Origin: Lysobacter enzymogenes | Lineage (GTDB): Bacteria; Pseudomonadota; Gammaproteobacteria; Xanthomonadales; Xanthomonadaceae | Length of the DNA: 53,768 nt | Assembly (NCBI RefSeq): GCF_900106525.1 | Contig: NZ_FNOG01000002.1 | Coordinates: 342,850 to 396,617, forward strand | Reading direction: 5' to 3' | Part shown: positions 29,753-37,867 of the stretch, in pieces | Position numbering within the stretch: position 1 is the stretch's first letter | Layout of the letters: every line of letters begins with the position of its first letter | Notes under the pieces: generated by a model | Told to the model about the DNA's origin: nothing | What the model saw: only the letters and a program-made list of their open reading frames with translations | Database searches by the model: none | Translations under genes and position numbers: made by a program

Positions 29753-30832
29753 TCAGCGCACCTGAACCTGCAACGCGGGAAACCCTTCGACCTCGTACGT
29801 TCCCGCTTGCGCCCGCAGCCGCTGCACCAGGCTGCGCATCGCCCGCTCGTCCAGGCGCAGATGCAGCACGCCGTCGACGACCAGCGCCTCGTTGCCGCGC
29901 GCAGCCGGCTCGAACACCACCCGCGCATCCGGCCCGACCGCGCTGAAGGCGTGCCCGAACGGCAGCCGCAGCGGCAGCAGCGCCAGCAGTTCGCCGACCT
30001 GGCGCGCGCTCAGCGCCAGCACCGTCACCGGCGCGCGCAGCAGGCGCTTGCGCTGCTCCCAACTCACGTGATCGGCATAGATGGTGCCCACCGACGAGCC
30101 CTCGCGCGCCGAGCCCTCGGCCAGGCGCGCAGCGACGTCGGGATCGGCCAGCAGCGAGCCGCGTTCCAGGTCGGTGATCCACAGCGGCAGGCGGTCGTGG
30201 AAGACCTCCAACACCTTCAGCGTCGACCAGCGCTTGAGCGCGAACTCTTCTTCGTTGGTCAGCCCGACGATCTGCAGGAACTCGAGCCGGCCGTTGTCGC
30301 TGTCCACCGGCGCCAGCTCCGGGTCCTGGACGAAGGCCAGCGCGCGGATCTGGCTGTCGCTGTCGGCGGCGATCGGCCCGCCGGCGCTGAGGTAGTGGCC
30401 GGCATGGAAGCCGTGGCCGCTGTCGAACACGTAGCGCGCCAGGTTCTGCAGGAAATTCAGTGCCCAGCGCGGCGGTTCCTCGGCATCGTCGGGATTGGCC
30501 AGGCGGAAGGTCAGTTCGAAGCCGTAGCCGCTGGTGGCCGCATCGTCGTTGCGCTTGTCGAACAGTTCGCTGAAGCCGTAGGTGACGAAATGCCAATGCG
30601 GCAGCGGGGTGATGCGCTTGTAGGCGCTGATGCCGGGCAAGGGCGCGGCCGAACCGGGCGGCGCGCTGGAATGCCACGGCGACTGGCGCGGATAGACGCG
30701 GTTCAAGGCGTGGTTGATGGCATCCCAGCCGGGCGCGCCGGCTTCGCTGCGATGCGCGTCGCCGCGGTGCGCATCGCCGTGGTGCGCCGGGCCGGGTTCG
30801 GCGTCGGTGCCGGAAGGACTGGTGTACTGCAT
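29753..30832 (-). CDS. suppressor-of-fused (SUFU) domain protein
   Basis: A 359-residue cytosolic protein. Residues 1-30 are a polar, His/Asp-rich extension with imperfect repeats (HHGDAHRGDAHR). Residues 35-215 match the SUFU domain (WDAINHALNRVYP; PLPHWHFVTYGFSELFDKRN; YGFELTFRLA; WALNFLQNLARYVFDSGHGF; LEFLQIVGLTNEEEFALKRW). The C-terminal 140 residues (ARQVGELLALLPLRLPFGHA; FEPAARGNEALVVDGVLHLR) appear to be an additional domain seen in long bacterial members. Bacterial SUFU proteins are often immunity proteins of polymorphic toxins, but no toxin gene is adjacent here. The start is ATG 30832, without a strong ribosome site. Confidence 0.82.
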   Translation of the reverse strand: MQYTSPSGTDAEPGPAHHGDAHRGDAHRSEAGAPGWDAINHALNRVYPRQSPWHSSAPPGSAAPLPGISAYKRITPLPHWHFVTYGFSELFDKRNDDAATSGYGFELTFRLANPDDAEEPPRWALNFLQNLARYVFDSGHGFHAGHYLSAGGPIAADSDSQIRALAFVQDPELAPVDSDNGRLEFLQIVGLTNEEEFALKRWSTLKVLEVFHDRLPLWITDLERGSLLADPDVAARLAEGSAREGSSVGTIYADHVSWEQRKRLLRAPVTVLALSARQVGELLALLPLRLPFGHAFSAVGPDARVVFEPAARGNEALVVDGVLHLRLDERAMRSLVQRLRAQAGTYEVEGFPALQVQVR

Positions 30833-30973
30833 TGCGCGCGTGCCTCGCTGGATCGAGGGCGGGCCGCAGCCCGCCCGTTGCCGCGATGCTAACGCTGTCG
30901 CAGAAAAATGGCGTCAACACCGGTGTTGCGCGGGCGAACGCTTTCGCTCGCGTTCACGCTGCGCCCAGGCTGG

Positions 30974-32869
30974 TCAGCCGCCCGCATCGGCGCCGCGTTC
31001 GAGCGCGCGCCGCACTTCCTCCAGCGCGCCGGGATCGTCGAGCGTGGACAGATCGCCGGGGTCGCGGCTTTCGGCCAGGGCCTGGATCGAGCGCCGCAGC
31101 AGCTTGCCCGAGCGGGTCTTGGGCAGCGCGGCGACCACGTACACCCGCGCCGGCCGCGCCACCGCGCCGAGCTGGCGCACCACGCAGTCCTGCATGCCCG
31201 CCGCGACCGCATGCGGGTCGTGCGCATCGCCGGCCTTGAGCGTGGCGAACACCACCGGCACCTGGCCCTTGAGCTCGTCGTGCACGCCGATCACCGCCGC
31301 CTCGGCGACGCTGGCGTGGCTGGCCACCGATTCCTCGATCTCGCGCGTGCCCAGGCGGTGGCCGGCGACGTTGATGACATCGTCGGTGCGGCCGAGGATG
31401 AAGGTGTAGCCGTCCTCGTCGCGGATCGCCCAGTCCAGCGAGCTGTACAACAGCTCCTTGAAGTGGCCGAAATAGCTGGTGAGGAAGCGCGCATCGTCGT
31501 TCCACACCGTGCTCAGGCAGCCCGGCGGCAGCGGCGGCACGATCGTCAGCACGCCCTTCTCGTTCGGGCCGACATCGCGGCCGGTGGCCTCGTCGATCAC
31601 CCGCAGGTGGTAGCCCGGCATCGGCAGGCCGGGCGAGCCGAACTTGACCGGCTTGAGGTCCAGCCCGGGCATCAGCGCCAGCACCGGCCAGCCGGTTTCG
31701 GTCTGCCAGTAGTTGTCGATGACGGTCTTGCCGATGCCGTCGGTGATCCAGTGCGCGGTCGGCTCGTCCAGCGGCTCGCCGGCCAGGAACAGCCAATGCA
31801 GCGCGGACAGATCGTGCTTCTTCAACCAGGCCGCGTCCTGTTTCTTGAGCACGCGGATGCCGGTCGGCGAGGAGAACATGGTGCGCACGCCGTAGCGCTC
31901 GCAGATGCTCCACCACACGCCCGGGTCGGGATTGGTCGGCAGGCCTTCGTACAACACCGAGGTCGCGCCGGCGATCAGCGGGCCGTAGACGTTGTAGGAA
32001 TGGCCGACCGCCCAGCCCACGTCGGAAGTGGAGAACATCACCTGTCCGGCGCGGATGTCGTAGATCGCCCACATCGACAGCGCCAGCGCGACCGCGTAGC
32101 CGCCGACGTCGCGCTGCACGCCCTTGGGCTTGCCGGTGGTGCCGGAGGTGTAGAGCAGATAGCTGGGCTCGTTGGATTCGAGCCATTCCACCTCGACCTG
32201 CGCGTCTTCGTGCTGCGTGCGCAAGGCCGCGTAGTCGACATCGCGACCGGGGATCAGGCGCAGGTCCGGGTCGAGCCCGCGGCTGACCACCAGCACGTGC
32301 GGCGGCGGCGATTGCGCCTCTGCGCAGGCCGCGTCCACCAACGGCTTGTAGGGAATGACCTTGCCGCCGCGCATGCCGGCATCGGCACAGATCAGCAGCT
32401 TGGGCGTGGCGTCGTCGATGCGCAGGGCCAGGTTGTGCGCGGCGAATCCGCCGAACACCACCGAATGCACCGCGCCGATGCGCGCGCAGGCCAACATCGC
32501 GAACACCGCCTCGGCCATGTTCGGCATGTAGATCACCACGCGGTCGCCGCGGCCCACGCCGAGCGCGCGAATCGCGCTGGCGAAGACGTTGACCTCGCGG
32601 TGCACCTGGCGATAGCTCAGCTCGCGGGTCTGCCCGGTTTCGCTGGAGATCGTCACCAGCGCGAGCTGGTCGCCGCGCTCGTCGAGGTGGCGGTCGAGCG
32701 CGTTGTAGCAAAGATTGGTTTCGCCGCCGGCGAACCATTGCCGGAACGGCGGGTTGGAGTAGTCGAGGATGCGCTGCGGCGGCGTGCGCCAGTGGATCGC
32801 CCGGGCCTGCTCGGCCCAGAACGCCTCGGGCTGTTCGATCGAACGGCGGTGGAACTCCTCGTAACGCAT
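30974..32869 (-). CDS. prpE: propionyl-CoA synthetase (propionate-CoA ligase)
   Basis: A 631-residue AMP-forming acyl-CoA synthetase that activates propionate to propionyl-CoA. It has P-loop YTSGTTGKPKG, adenylate motif DNYWQTETGWPV, and the C-terminal hinge/catalytic region FILGRTDDVINVAGHRLGT and SGKLLRRSIQAL with the acylation Lys. The N-terminal FAGGETNLCYNALDRHLDER and the shorter length separate it from acetyl-CoA synthetase (about 650 residues). Acetate or another short acid cannot be excluded. The start is ATG 32869. It lies on the same strand as the SUFU gene, prpB and prpC, upstream of them, but with gaps of 100 to 400 bases, so it forms a loose cluster rather than an operon. Confidence 0.85.
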   Translation of the reverse strand: MRYEEFHRRSIEQPEAFWAEQARAIHWRTPPQRILDYSNPPFRQWFAGGETNLCYNALDRHLDERGDQLALVTISSETGQTRELSYRQVHREVNVFASAIRALGVGRGDRVVIYMPNMAEAVFAMLACARIGAVHSVVFGGFAAHNLALRIDDATPKLLICADAGMRGGKVIPYKPLVDAACAEAQSPPPHVLVVSRGLDPDLRLIPGRDVDYAALRTQHEDAQVEVEWLESNEPSYLLYTSGTTGKPKGVQRDVGGYAVALALSMWAIYDIRAGQVMFSTSDVGWAVGHSYNVYGPLIAGATSVLYEGLPTNPDPGVWWSICERYGVRTMFSSPTGIRVLKKQDAAWLKKHDLSALHWLFLAGEPLDEPTAHWITDGIGKTVIDNYWQTETGWPVLALMPGLDLKPVKFGSPGLPMPGYHLRVIDEATGRDVGPNEKGVLTIVPPLPPGCLSTVWNDDARFLTSYFGHFKELLYSSLDWAIRDEDGYTFILGRTDDVINVAGHRLGTREIEESVASHASVAEAAVIGVHDELKGQVPVVFATLKAGDAHDPHAVAAGMQDCVVRQLGAVARPARVYVVAALPKTRSGKLLRRSIQALAESRDPGDLSTLDDPGALEEVRRALERGADAGG

Positions 32870-33029
32870 GGGGCGCGGCCTCGAAGGGACATCCGCCCGC
32901 AGGCTAGACCATGCGGCGCACGCGGGGCGTTACGACCTTGGTCTAGGCGCGGCGCGCGCCGTGGACGGGCCCGCACGATGACGGCTCGCACAAGAAAGCT
33001 CGCGCGAACACGAGCCCGCACCAACGAAA

Positions 33030-33057
33030 GACGCCGGAGCCTTGCGGCCCCGGCGTC
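33030..33057 (-). terminator. terminator of the glycine-zipper gene
   Basis: GACGCCGG (33030-33037) pairs with CCGGCGTC (33050-33057) plus three inner pairs. The minus strand continues TTTCGTTGG. It lies about 105 bases past the stop at 33161. The space 32870-33160 shows no other feature. Confidence 0.65.
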
Positions 33058-33160
33058 CCACCGGGCGGGCGGCGCCCCGTTCCTGCGCGCCCGCGCCGAT
33101 TCCTTGCGCCTTGCGAAGATGCCTCGGCCGGGCGCTGCGTTCGGCCCGGCGGTCGCCGCG

Positions 33161-33862
33161 TCAGTCCGGACGCACGTCCACGCGCACGCGGATGCGGTCG
33201 CCCGGGTTGTGGTCGGTGCGGGTGCGGTAGGTCTTGCCGGCGTATTCGTAGGTGACGTCGTAAGCGGTCACGCTGCGCTGATCGTTGACGTAGCCGTTGT
33301 TCGGCACCGGGTCGCAGACCCGCACCGTGCCGGTGCGCGGCGGTTCCTGGCTGCGCTTGCTCTGCTCGTAGATGCTGCGGCCGGCCATGCCGCCGACCAT
33401 CGAGCCGATCGCCGAGGTCGCGTAGCGCGCGCTGCCGCCGCCGACCTTGCTGCCGAGCACCGCGCCGACGATGCCGCCGACCACGGTCGCGGCGGTGCGG
33501 CCGCCCTCGGTGCCGACGCCGCGGCGCTCGCTGCCGTACTGATCGTAGTAGCCGTCGTTGTTGCTGTTGTTGTTGTAGCCGTCGCCGCCGTAATAGTCGC
33601 TGCCGCCCTGGACGTAGGTCGGGCGCTCGTAGCAGCGCGGCGCGCTGGCCGGCTGGGAGTAGGTTTCGAACACCGGGTCGACCCGCACCACGCGGGCGAA
33701 GTCGACCTGCGAGCTGTAGCTGGGTGCGCCGTTGTAGCTGGTGGAGCCGTTGTTGTAGTTGCCCGAATACGCGCCCGACCCGGTCGGATACGACTGCGCC
33801 GAAGCGATGCCGGTGGCTGCGGCCAGGGCCAGGCCCAGGACGGTGACGAGCGAGCGGTTCAT
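33161..33862 (-). CDS. secreted glycine-zipper 2TM-domain envelope protein
   Basis: A 233-residue protein with signal peptide 1-23 (LVTVLGLALAAATGIASA). Residues 24-115 are low complexity, rich in Tyr, Asn, Gly and Ser (SGNYNNGSTSYNGAPSYSSQ; GGDGYNNNSNNDGYYDQYG). Residues 125-165 are a glycine zipper (AATVVGGIVGAVLGSKVGGG; IGSMVGGMAGRSIYE), the 2TM module of SlyB/17-kDa antigen-type envelope proteins. The C-terminal 60 residues (YVNDQRSVTAYDVTYEYAGK) are beta-rich. No lipobox is seen. The start is ATG 33862. The same fold class is linked to envelope stress, but its role here is inferred. An orphan double palindrome lies upstream (34039-34081). Confidence 0.85.
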   Translation of the reverse strand: MNRSLVTVLGLALAAATGIASAQSYPTGSGAYSGNYNNGSTSYNGAPSYSSQVDFARVVRVDPVFETYSQPASAPRCYERPTYVQGGSDYYGGDGYNNNSNNDGYYDQYGSERRGVGTEGGRTAATVVGGIVGAVLGSKVGGGSARYATSAIGSMVGGMAGRSIYEQSKRSQEPPRTGTVRVCDPVPNNGYVNDQRSVTAYDVTYEYAGKTYRTRTDHNPGDRIRVRVDVRPD

Positions 33863-34038
33863 GGCGGGCTCCCAGGCGCCGGAATGGCGCGATGCGGATC
33901 GTCGGTCCGGCGCGGTCAACCCGGGCTGAATGCGGCCGGAGCCCGCGACGATGTCAAAAAATTGTTTACCTCGGCGACAGCCTGCGCGCCAGCCTCGCGG
34001 ACTCAGGTTGCGGCGGCCGGCTCACCGACGAGCGACGC

Positions 34039-34081
34039 GACATACAGACTGTATGTCTGTACGGGCATACAGACAGTCTGT
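34039..34081. promoter_or_regulatory. double operator-like palindrome, orphan
   Basis: Site 1 is GACATACAG-A-CTGTATGTC (34039-34057), a perfect 9-bp inverted repeat. Site 2 is ACAGAC-A-GTCTGT (34069-34081), a perfect 6-bp inverted repeat. They share CATACAGAC(T/A)GT, 25 bp apart. The layout is like TetR-family operators, but no regulator gene is in the window. It lies about 180 bases upstream of the glycine-zipper gene start and just past the stop of the next gene upstream. Confidence 0.6.
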
Positions 34082-34123
34082 CCGGTTTGTCGCTTCGCCG
34101 CCCACCCGCTGCCCGCTAACCGT

Positions 34124-34819
34124 TCACCGCCCGCCGGCCGTCAGCCAGTCCGCCGCCTGCGCCGCCGCGCGCGCGGCCTCGCGTCCCAGCAGCGGGCCGA
34201 CGTGGCTGCCCGGCAAGGCGATCAGGCTCGCGCCGACCGCCGCGGCGAACCGAGCCGTGGTTTGCGGATACACATCGGTGTCGCCGTGGCTGGCGATGCA
34301 CAGCACCGGCGCGGCCGGCCGCGCCGCCTCGACGCCGGCCAGGGCCTGCGTCAGCACCGCGCCGGATTCGTCGCGCCAGCGCCGCAGCGCGTACAGCACG
34401 GCAGCTTCGTCGGCATCGGGCAGGGCCCGGCGGGTCGAAGCCAGGCGCGCGTCGCGCCGCCACGGCACCCGCGCCGGCCAGGGCCGCGGGGCCCGTTCGC
34501 CCGCCCACGGCGCCGGCGGCAGCGGGTTGACCAGCACCAGCGCGTCGGCGAGATCGCCGCACAGCCAGGCCAGCAAGCCGCCGAGGCTGGCGCCGACGAC
34601 GGCGCGCGGATGCGGCAGCGCGGCCAGGGCGGTGCGCATCTGCCCGCAGTAGTCCTCCAGCGTGGTCGCCTCCAGGCCGGCCGGCGACGGCTGCAGATCG
34701 GGCGCGCGGCTGTCGATGCCGCGCGCGGCGAAGACCTCGCGCCAGAGGTTCCATTCCCAACCGCCGGCGCCGGCGCCGTGGATCAGCAGGGCGTGGCGGA
34801 TGGAAGATGGCTCGGGCAT
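34124..34819 (-). CDS. small alpha/beta hydrolase
   Basis: A 231-residue serine hydrolase. The oxyanion region HALLIHGAGAGGWEWNLW is at residues 8-25. The nucleophile elbow VVGASLGGLLAWL places Ser near residue 78. The Asp and His are expected in IASHGDTDVYP and LPGSHVGPL. No signal peptide is seen, so it is cytosolic. The start is placed at ATG 34819 (MPEPSSIRHALL), although the frame extends 14 codons upstream to 34861; neither has a good ribosome site. It has the size and pattern of EstA/salicylate-esterase-like hydrolases; the substrate is unknown. Confidence 0.82.
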   Translation of the reverse strand: MPEPSSIRHALLIHGAGAGGWEWNLWREVFAARGIDSRAPDLQPSPAGLEATTLEDYCGQMRTALAALPHPRAVVGASLGGLLAWLCGDLADALVLVNPLPPAPWAGERAPRPWPARVPWRRDARLASTRRALPDADEAAVLYALRRWRDESGAVLTQALAGVEAARPAAPVLCIASHGDTDVYPQTTARFAAAVGASLIALPGSHVGPLLGREAARAAAQAADWLTAGGR

Positions 34820-34971
34820 GTCGTGACGTGGGTGGGCTTGGCGACGGTAGAAGTTGCGCAAGCTGCGACGAATGAGGGTGGCGTAGTGCCACGGGAGTCG
34901 CCGAAGCCGAGGGTCAGAGCGCTTGGGGTGTTTCGGCTTCGGGGACTGCGCTTGCGTTCACCGCTTGCGCC

Positions 34972-34996
34972 GTCGCGGCTCGCGCCGCTCCTACAG
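34972..34996. repeat. single REP half-unit
   Basis: GTCGCGGCTCGCGCCGCTCC followed by TACAG: one GTAGGAGC-family unit without its inverted partner, 15 bases from the OsmC gene stop. Confidence 0.8.
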
Positions 34997-35010
34997 CGGC
35001 TGCGGCCGGA

Positions 35011-35442
35011 TCACAGCAGCGTGGCTTCCAGGCTCACCGGCACCGCGCTGAGCGCCTTGGACACCGGGCAGTTGGCCTTGGCGTCCTCGGCGATGGCCTG
35101 GAACTTGGCCGCGTCGATGCCCGGCACCTGCGCCTTCACCTTGAGCCGGATCTGCGACAGCGTCGGCCCGCCTTCCATCGACAGATCGACCTCGGCGCGG
35201 GTGTCCAGGCTGGCCGGCGGATGCCCGGCCTCGGTGAGCTTGGCCGACAGCGCCATGGTGAAGCAGCCAGCGTGCGCGGCGGCGATGAGTTCTTCCGGGT
35301 TGGTGCCCTTCTCTTCGCCGAAGCGGCTGTTGAAGCCGTAACGGGTGTTGTCGAGCAATCCGCTCTGCGGCGTGCTCAGGCGGCCCTGCCCGCTCTTGAG
35401 ATCGCCTTCCCAATGCGCAGTGGCGTGGCGGGAAATACCCAT
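35011..35442 (-). CDS. osmC: OsmC-family organic hydroperoxide peroxidase
   Basis: A 143-residue thiol peroxidase of the OsmC/Ohr superfamily that detoxifies organic hydroperoxides. The two redox Cys residues sit in the expected places: AAHAGCFTMALSAKLTEAG near residue 59 and AEDAKANCPVSKALSAVPV near residue 124. The N-terminal RHATAHWEGDLKSGQGRLST and FGEEKGTNPEELIAAAH favour OsmC over Ohr. It is cytosolic. The start is ATG 35442; a GGAGCC precedes it. It is probably stress-induced, but no regulator lies beside it. Confidence 0.92.
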   Translation of the reverse strand: MGISRHATAHWEGDLKSGQGRLSTPQSGLLDNTRYGFNSRFGEEKGTNPEELIAAAHAGCFTMALSAKLTEAGHPPASLDTRAEVDLSMEGGPTLSQIRLKVKAQVPGIDAAKFQAIAEDAKANCPVSKALSAVPVSLEATLL

Positions 35443-35785
35443 GGTGTGCGGCTCCGGTTGGTGGGGGCCGGTAGCGTAACGTCTGGCAGGTTAAGAAACA
35501 GGAGTGAGCGCGCAGAAGCGAGGAGTGAGCGGAAAGCGGTCCGCTGCCTGTGGCGCTCCTCACTCCTCAACGCCATGCCGCAACGCCATGCCGCAACGCA
35601 ACACCCCAACCGCGACGCAGCACACGCAATCGCGGTCCGCACTTGACCCACCTCACGCGCTGCGCGAGCCTGTCCTCCCGGCTTCCGCCGGCCCGCCATG
35701 ACCGCCCGCCGAGCGCCACGCTCGGGCGCGCAGCGCGGACAGCCATGACGGCCTTCCCACCCTAGCCTCAGGGAGAAGTCCGCTC
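35443..35785. other. gene-free spacer between osmC and EF-G-like gene
   Basis: About 340 bases, divergent promoter region. It has tandem CAACGCCATGCCG repeats (35569-35600). No gene or clear promoter is recognisable; a GGGAGAAG ribosome site precedes the EF-G-like gene. Confidence 0.5.
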
Positions 35786-37834
35786 ATGTCCTACAGCACA
35801 GAACAAATCCGCAACGTGGCCTTGGCAGGCCACCCTGGCGCCGGCAAAACCACGTTGTTCGAAGCCCTGCTGCACGCCGGCGGCGCAGTCCAGACGGCAG
35901 GCACGATCGAACGCGGCAACACCGTGTCCGACTTCGATCCGATCGAAAAACAGCGCGGGCATTCGCTGGATTGCGCGATCGCCAGCACCGACCACGCCGG
36001 CATCCACCTCAACCTGATCGACACCCCCGGCTATCCGGATTTCCGCGGCCCCACGCTCTCGGCGCTGGCGGCGGTGGAAACCCTGGCGGTAATCGTCGAC
36101 GCCGACAGCGGCGTGCAGTACGGCACCCGCCGGATGATGGACCACGCCCGCGCGCGCGGCCTGTGCCGCGCCATCGTGGTCAACAAGATCGATCACGACG
36201 GCGCCAAGGTCGCGCGCGTGCTCGACGACATCCGCGAGACCTTCGGCCCCGAATGCCTGCCGCTGAACCTGCCCGCCGACGGCGGCGCGCGGGTGATCGA
36301 CTGCTTCGGCAACGCCGACGGCGACAGCGACCTCGGCCCGGTCGCCGACTGGCACCAGAAGATCATCGACCAGGTGGTGGAGATCAACGAGACGGTGATG
36401 GAGCACTACCTCGACCTCGGCGAAGGCGGCCTGTCCGGGCAGGAACTGCACGACGCCTTCGAGCAATGCCTGCGCGAGGGCCACCTGGTGCCGGTGCTGT
36501 TCTGCTCGGCGCGCAGCGGCGTCGGCGTGCAGGAACTGCTCGGCGTGGCCGAGCGGCTGTTTCCGCACCCGGGCGAGGCCAATCCGCCGCCGTTCGCGAA
36601 GGGCGCGGGCGAGAACGCGCAATCCATCGAAGCCCGGCCCGACCCCAAGGCCCACGTCATCGCCGACGTGTTCAAGATCGTCAACGATCCCTTCGTCGGC
36701 AAGCTCGGCGTGTTCCGGGTCTATCAGGGCACGGTCAAGAAGGACACGCAGTTGTTCGTCGACGACGGCAAGAAGCCGTTCAAGGTCGGCCATCTGTTCA
36801 AGCTCAAGGGCCGCGACCACGTCGAGATCGAGCAGGCCGTGCCCGGCGACATCGCCGCCGTGGCCAAGGTCGACGAGCTGCATTTCGACGCGGTGCTGCA
36901 TGACAGCCACGACGAGGACCACATCCACCTGGCGCCGCTGAACTTCCCGCGGCCGATGTTCGGTCTGGCGGTGGAAGCGGCGAGCAAGGGCCAGGAGCAG
37001 AAGCTCTCCACCGCGCTGCACAAGCTGGCCGAAGAAGACCCGTGCTTCCAGGTCGAGCACGAGGCCGAAACCAACGAGACCGTGATCCGCGGCCTGTCCG
37101 ACCTGCACCTGCGCATCAACCTGGACCGGCTCAAGGACAAGTACGGGGTGGAAGTGCAGTCGCGCCCGCCACGCATCGCCTACCGCGAAACCGTCGCCGG
37201 CCGCGCCGAAGGCCATCACCGGCACAAGAAGCAGACCGGCGGCGCCGGCCAGTTCGGCGAGGTGTTCCTGCGCATCGAGCCGCTGCCGCGCGGCAGCGGC
37301 TTCGAGTTCGTCGACGAGGTCAAGGGCGGCACCATTCCCGGCCAGTTCCTGCCGGCGGTGGAGAAAGGCGTGCGTCAGGTGCTGCACGACGGCGCCGTGG
37401 CCGGTTACCCGATCCAGGACGTGCGCGTGGTCGTCTACGACGGCAAGTACCACAGCGTCGACAGCAAGGAAGTGGCCTTCGTCGCCGCCGGCAAGAAGGC
37501 GTTTCTCGACGCGATCGGCAAGGCCCGCCCGCAAGTGCTCGAACCCATCGTCGACCTGGAGGTCAACGCGCCGGAGCAGCACATGGGCGACATCAGCGGT
37601 GGACTGGCCAGCAAGCGCGCGCGCATCAACGGGACCGACAGCGTGCGCGGCGGCGAGATCGTGGTGCGCGCGCAGGTGCCGCTGTCGGAGCTGGAAGGCT
37701 ACGCGGCCGAACTCAAGTCGGTGACCGCCGGGCGCGGGCGCTATTCGCTGGATTTCAGCCATTACGAACCGGTGCCCAACAACGTGCAGCAGAAACTGGT
37801 GGAGGCCTACAAGCCGCGGCATGAGGAAGACTGA
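35786..37834 (+). CDS. divergent EF-G-like GTPase (EF-G2/FusA2 type) lacking the catalytic His
   Basis: A 682-residue EF-G-family protein, distinct from the copy at 13992-16055. The P-loop is GHPGAGKTTL (residues 15-24) rather than AHVDAGKTT. G3 reads DTPGYPDF, so the catalytic His of translational GTPases is replaced by Tyr. G4 is VVNKIDHD. Domains II-V are complete (RKKQTGGAGQFGEVF-like segment; SGFEFVDEVKGG; HSVDSKEVAF). These replacements match mycobacterial EF-G2 (FusA2), reported to lack ribosome-stimulated GTPase activity. It is likely a regulatory or stress variant rather than the translocase. The start ATG 35786 follows GGGAGAAG. It is 33 bases upstream of a TPR gene, so they probably form an operon. 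Confidence 0.9.
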   Translation: MSYSTEQIRNVALAGHPGAGKTTLFEALLHAGGAVQTAGTIERGNTVSDFDPIEKQRGHSLDCAIASTDHAGIHLNLIDTPGYPDFRGPTLSALAAVETLAVIVDADSGVQYGTRRMMDHARARGLCRAIVVNKIDHDGAKVARVLDDIRETFGPECLPLNLPADGGARVIDCFGNADGDSDLGPVADWHQKIIDQVVEINETVMEHYLDLGEGGLSGQELHDAFEQCLREGHLVPVLFCSARSGVGVQELLGVAERLFPHPGEANPPPFAKGAGENAQSIEARPDPKAHVIADVFKIVNDPFVGKLGVFRVYQGTVKKDTQLFVDDGKKPFKVGHLFKLKGRDHVEIEQAVPGDIAAVAKVDELHFDAVLHDSHDEDHIHLAPLNFPRPMFGLAVEAASKGQEQKLSTALHKLAEEDPCFQVEHEAETNETVIRGLSDLHLRINLDRLKDKYGVEVQSRPPRIAYRETVAGRAEGHHRHKKQTGGAGQFGEVFLRIEPLPRGSGFEFVDEVKGGTIPGQFLPAVEKGVRQVLHDGAVAGYPIQDVRVVVYDGKYHSVDSKEVAFVAAGKKAFLDAIGKARPQVLEPIVDLEVNAPEQHMGDISGGLASKRARINGTDSVRGGEIVVRAQVPLSELEGYAAELKSVTAGRGRYSLDFSHYEPVPNNVQQKLVEAYKPRHEED

Positions 37835-37867
37835 TACCGTGTGCGCCCCTGTTCGATACGATCCGCC

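Noticed and set aside
30974-32869. Acetyl-CoA synthetase (acs) as the identity of the ligase
   Set aside because: N-terminal and core motifs and the 631-residue length fit PrpE better, and prpB/prpC are close; acetate activity cannot be excluded.
33892-34652. Small plus-strand genes over the operator region and the hydrolase gene
   Set aside because: Arg/Pro-rich frames without ribosome sites, antisense to a clear hydrolase.
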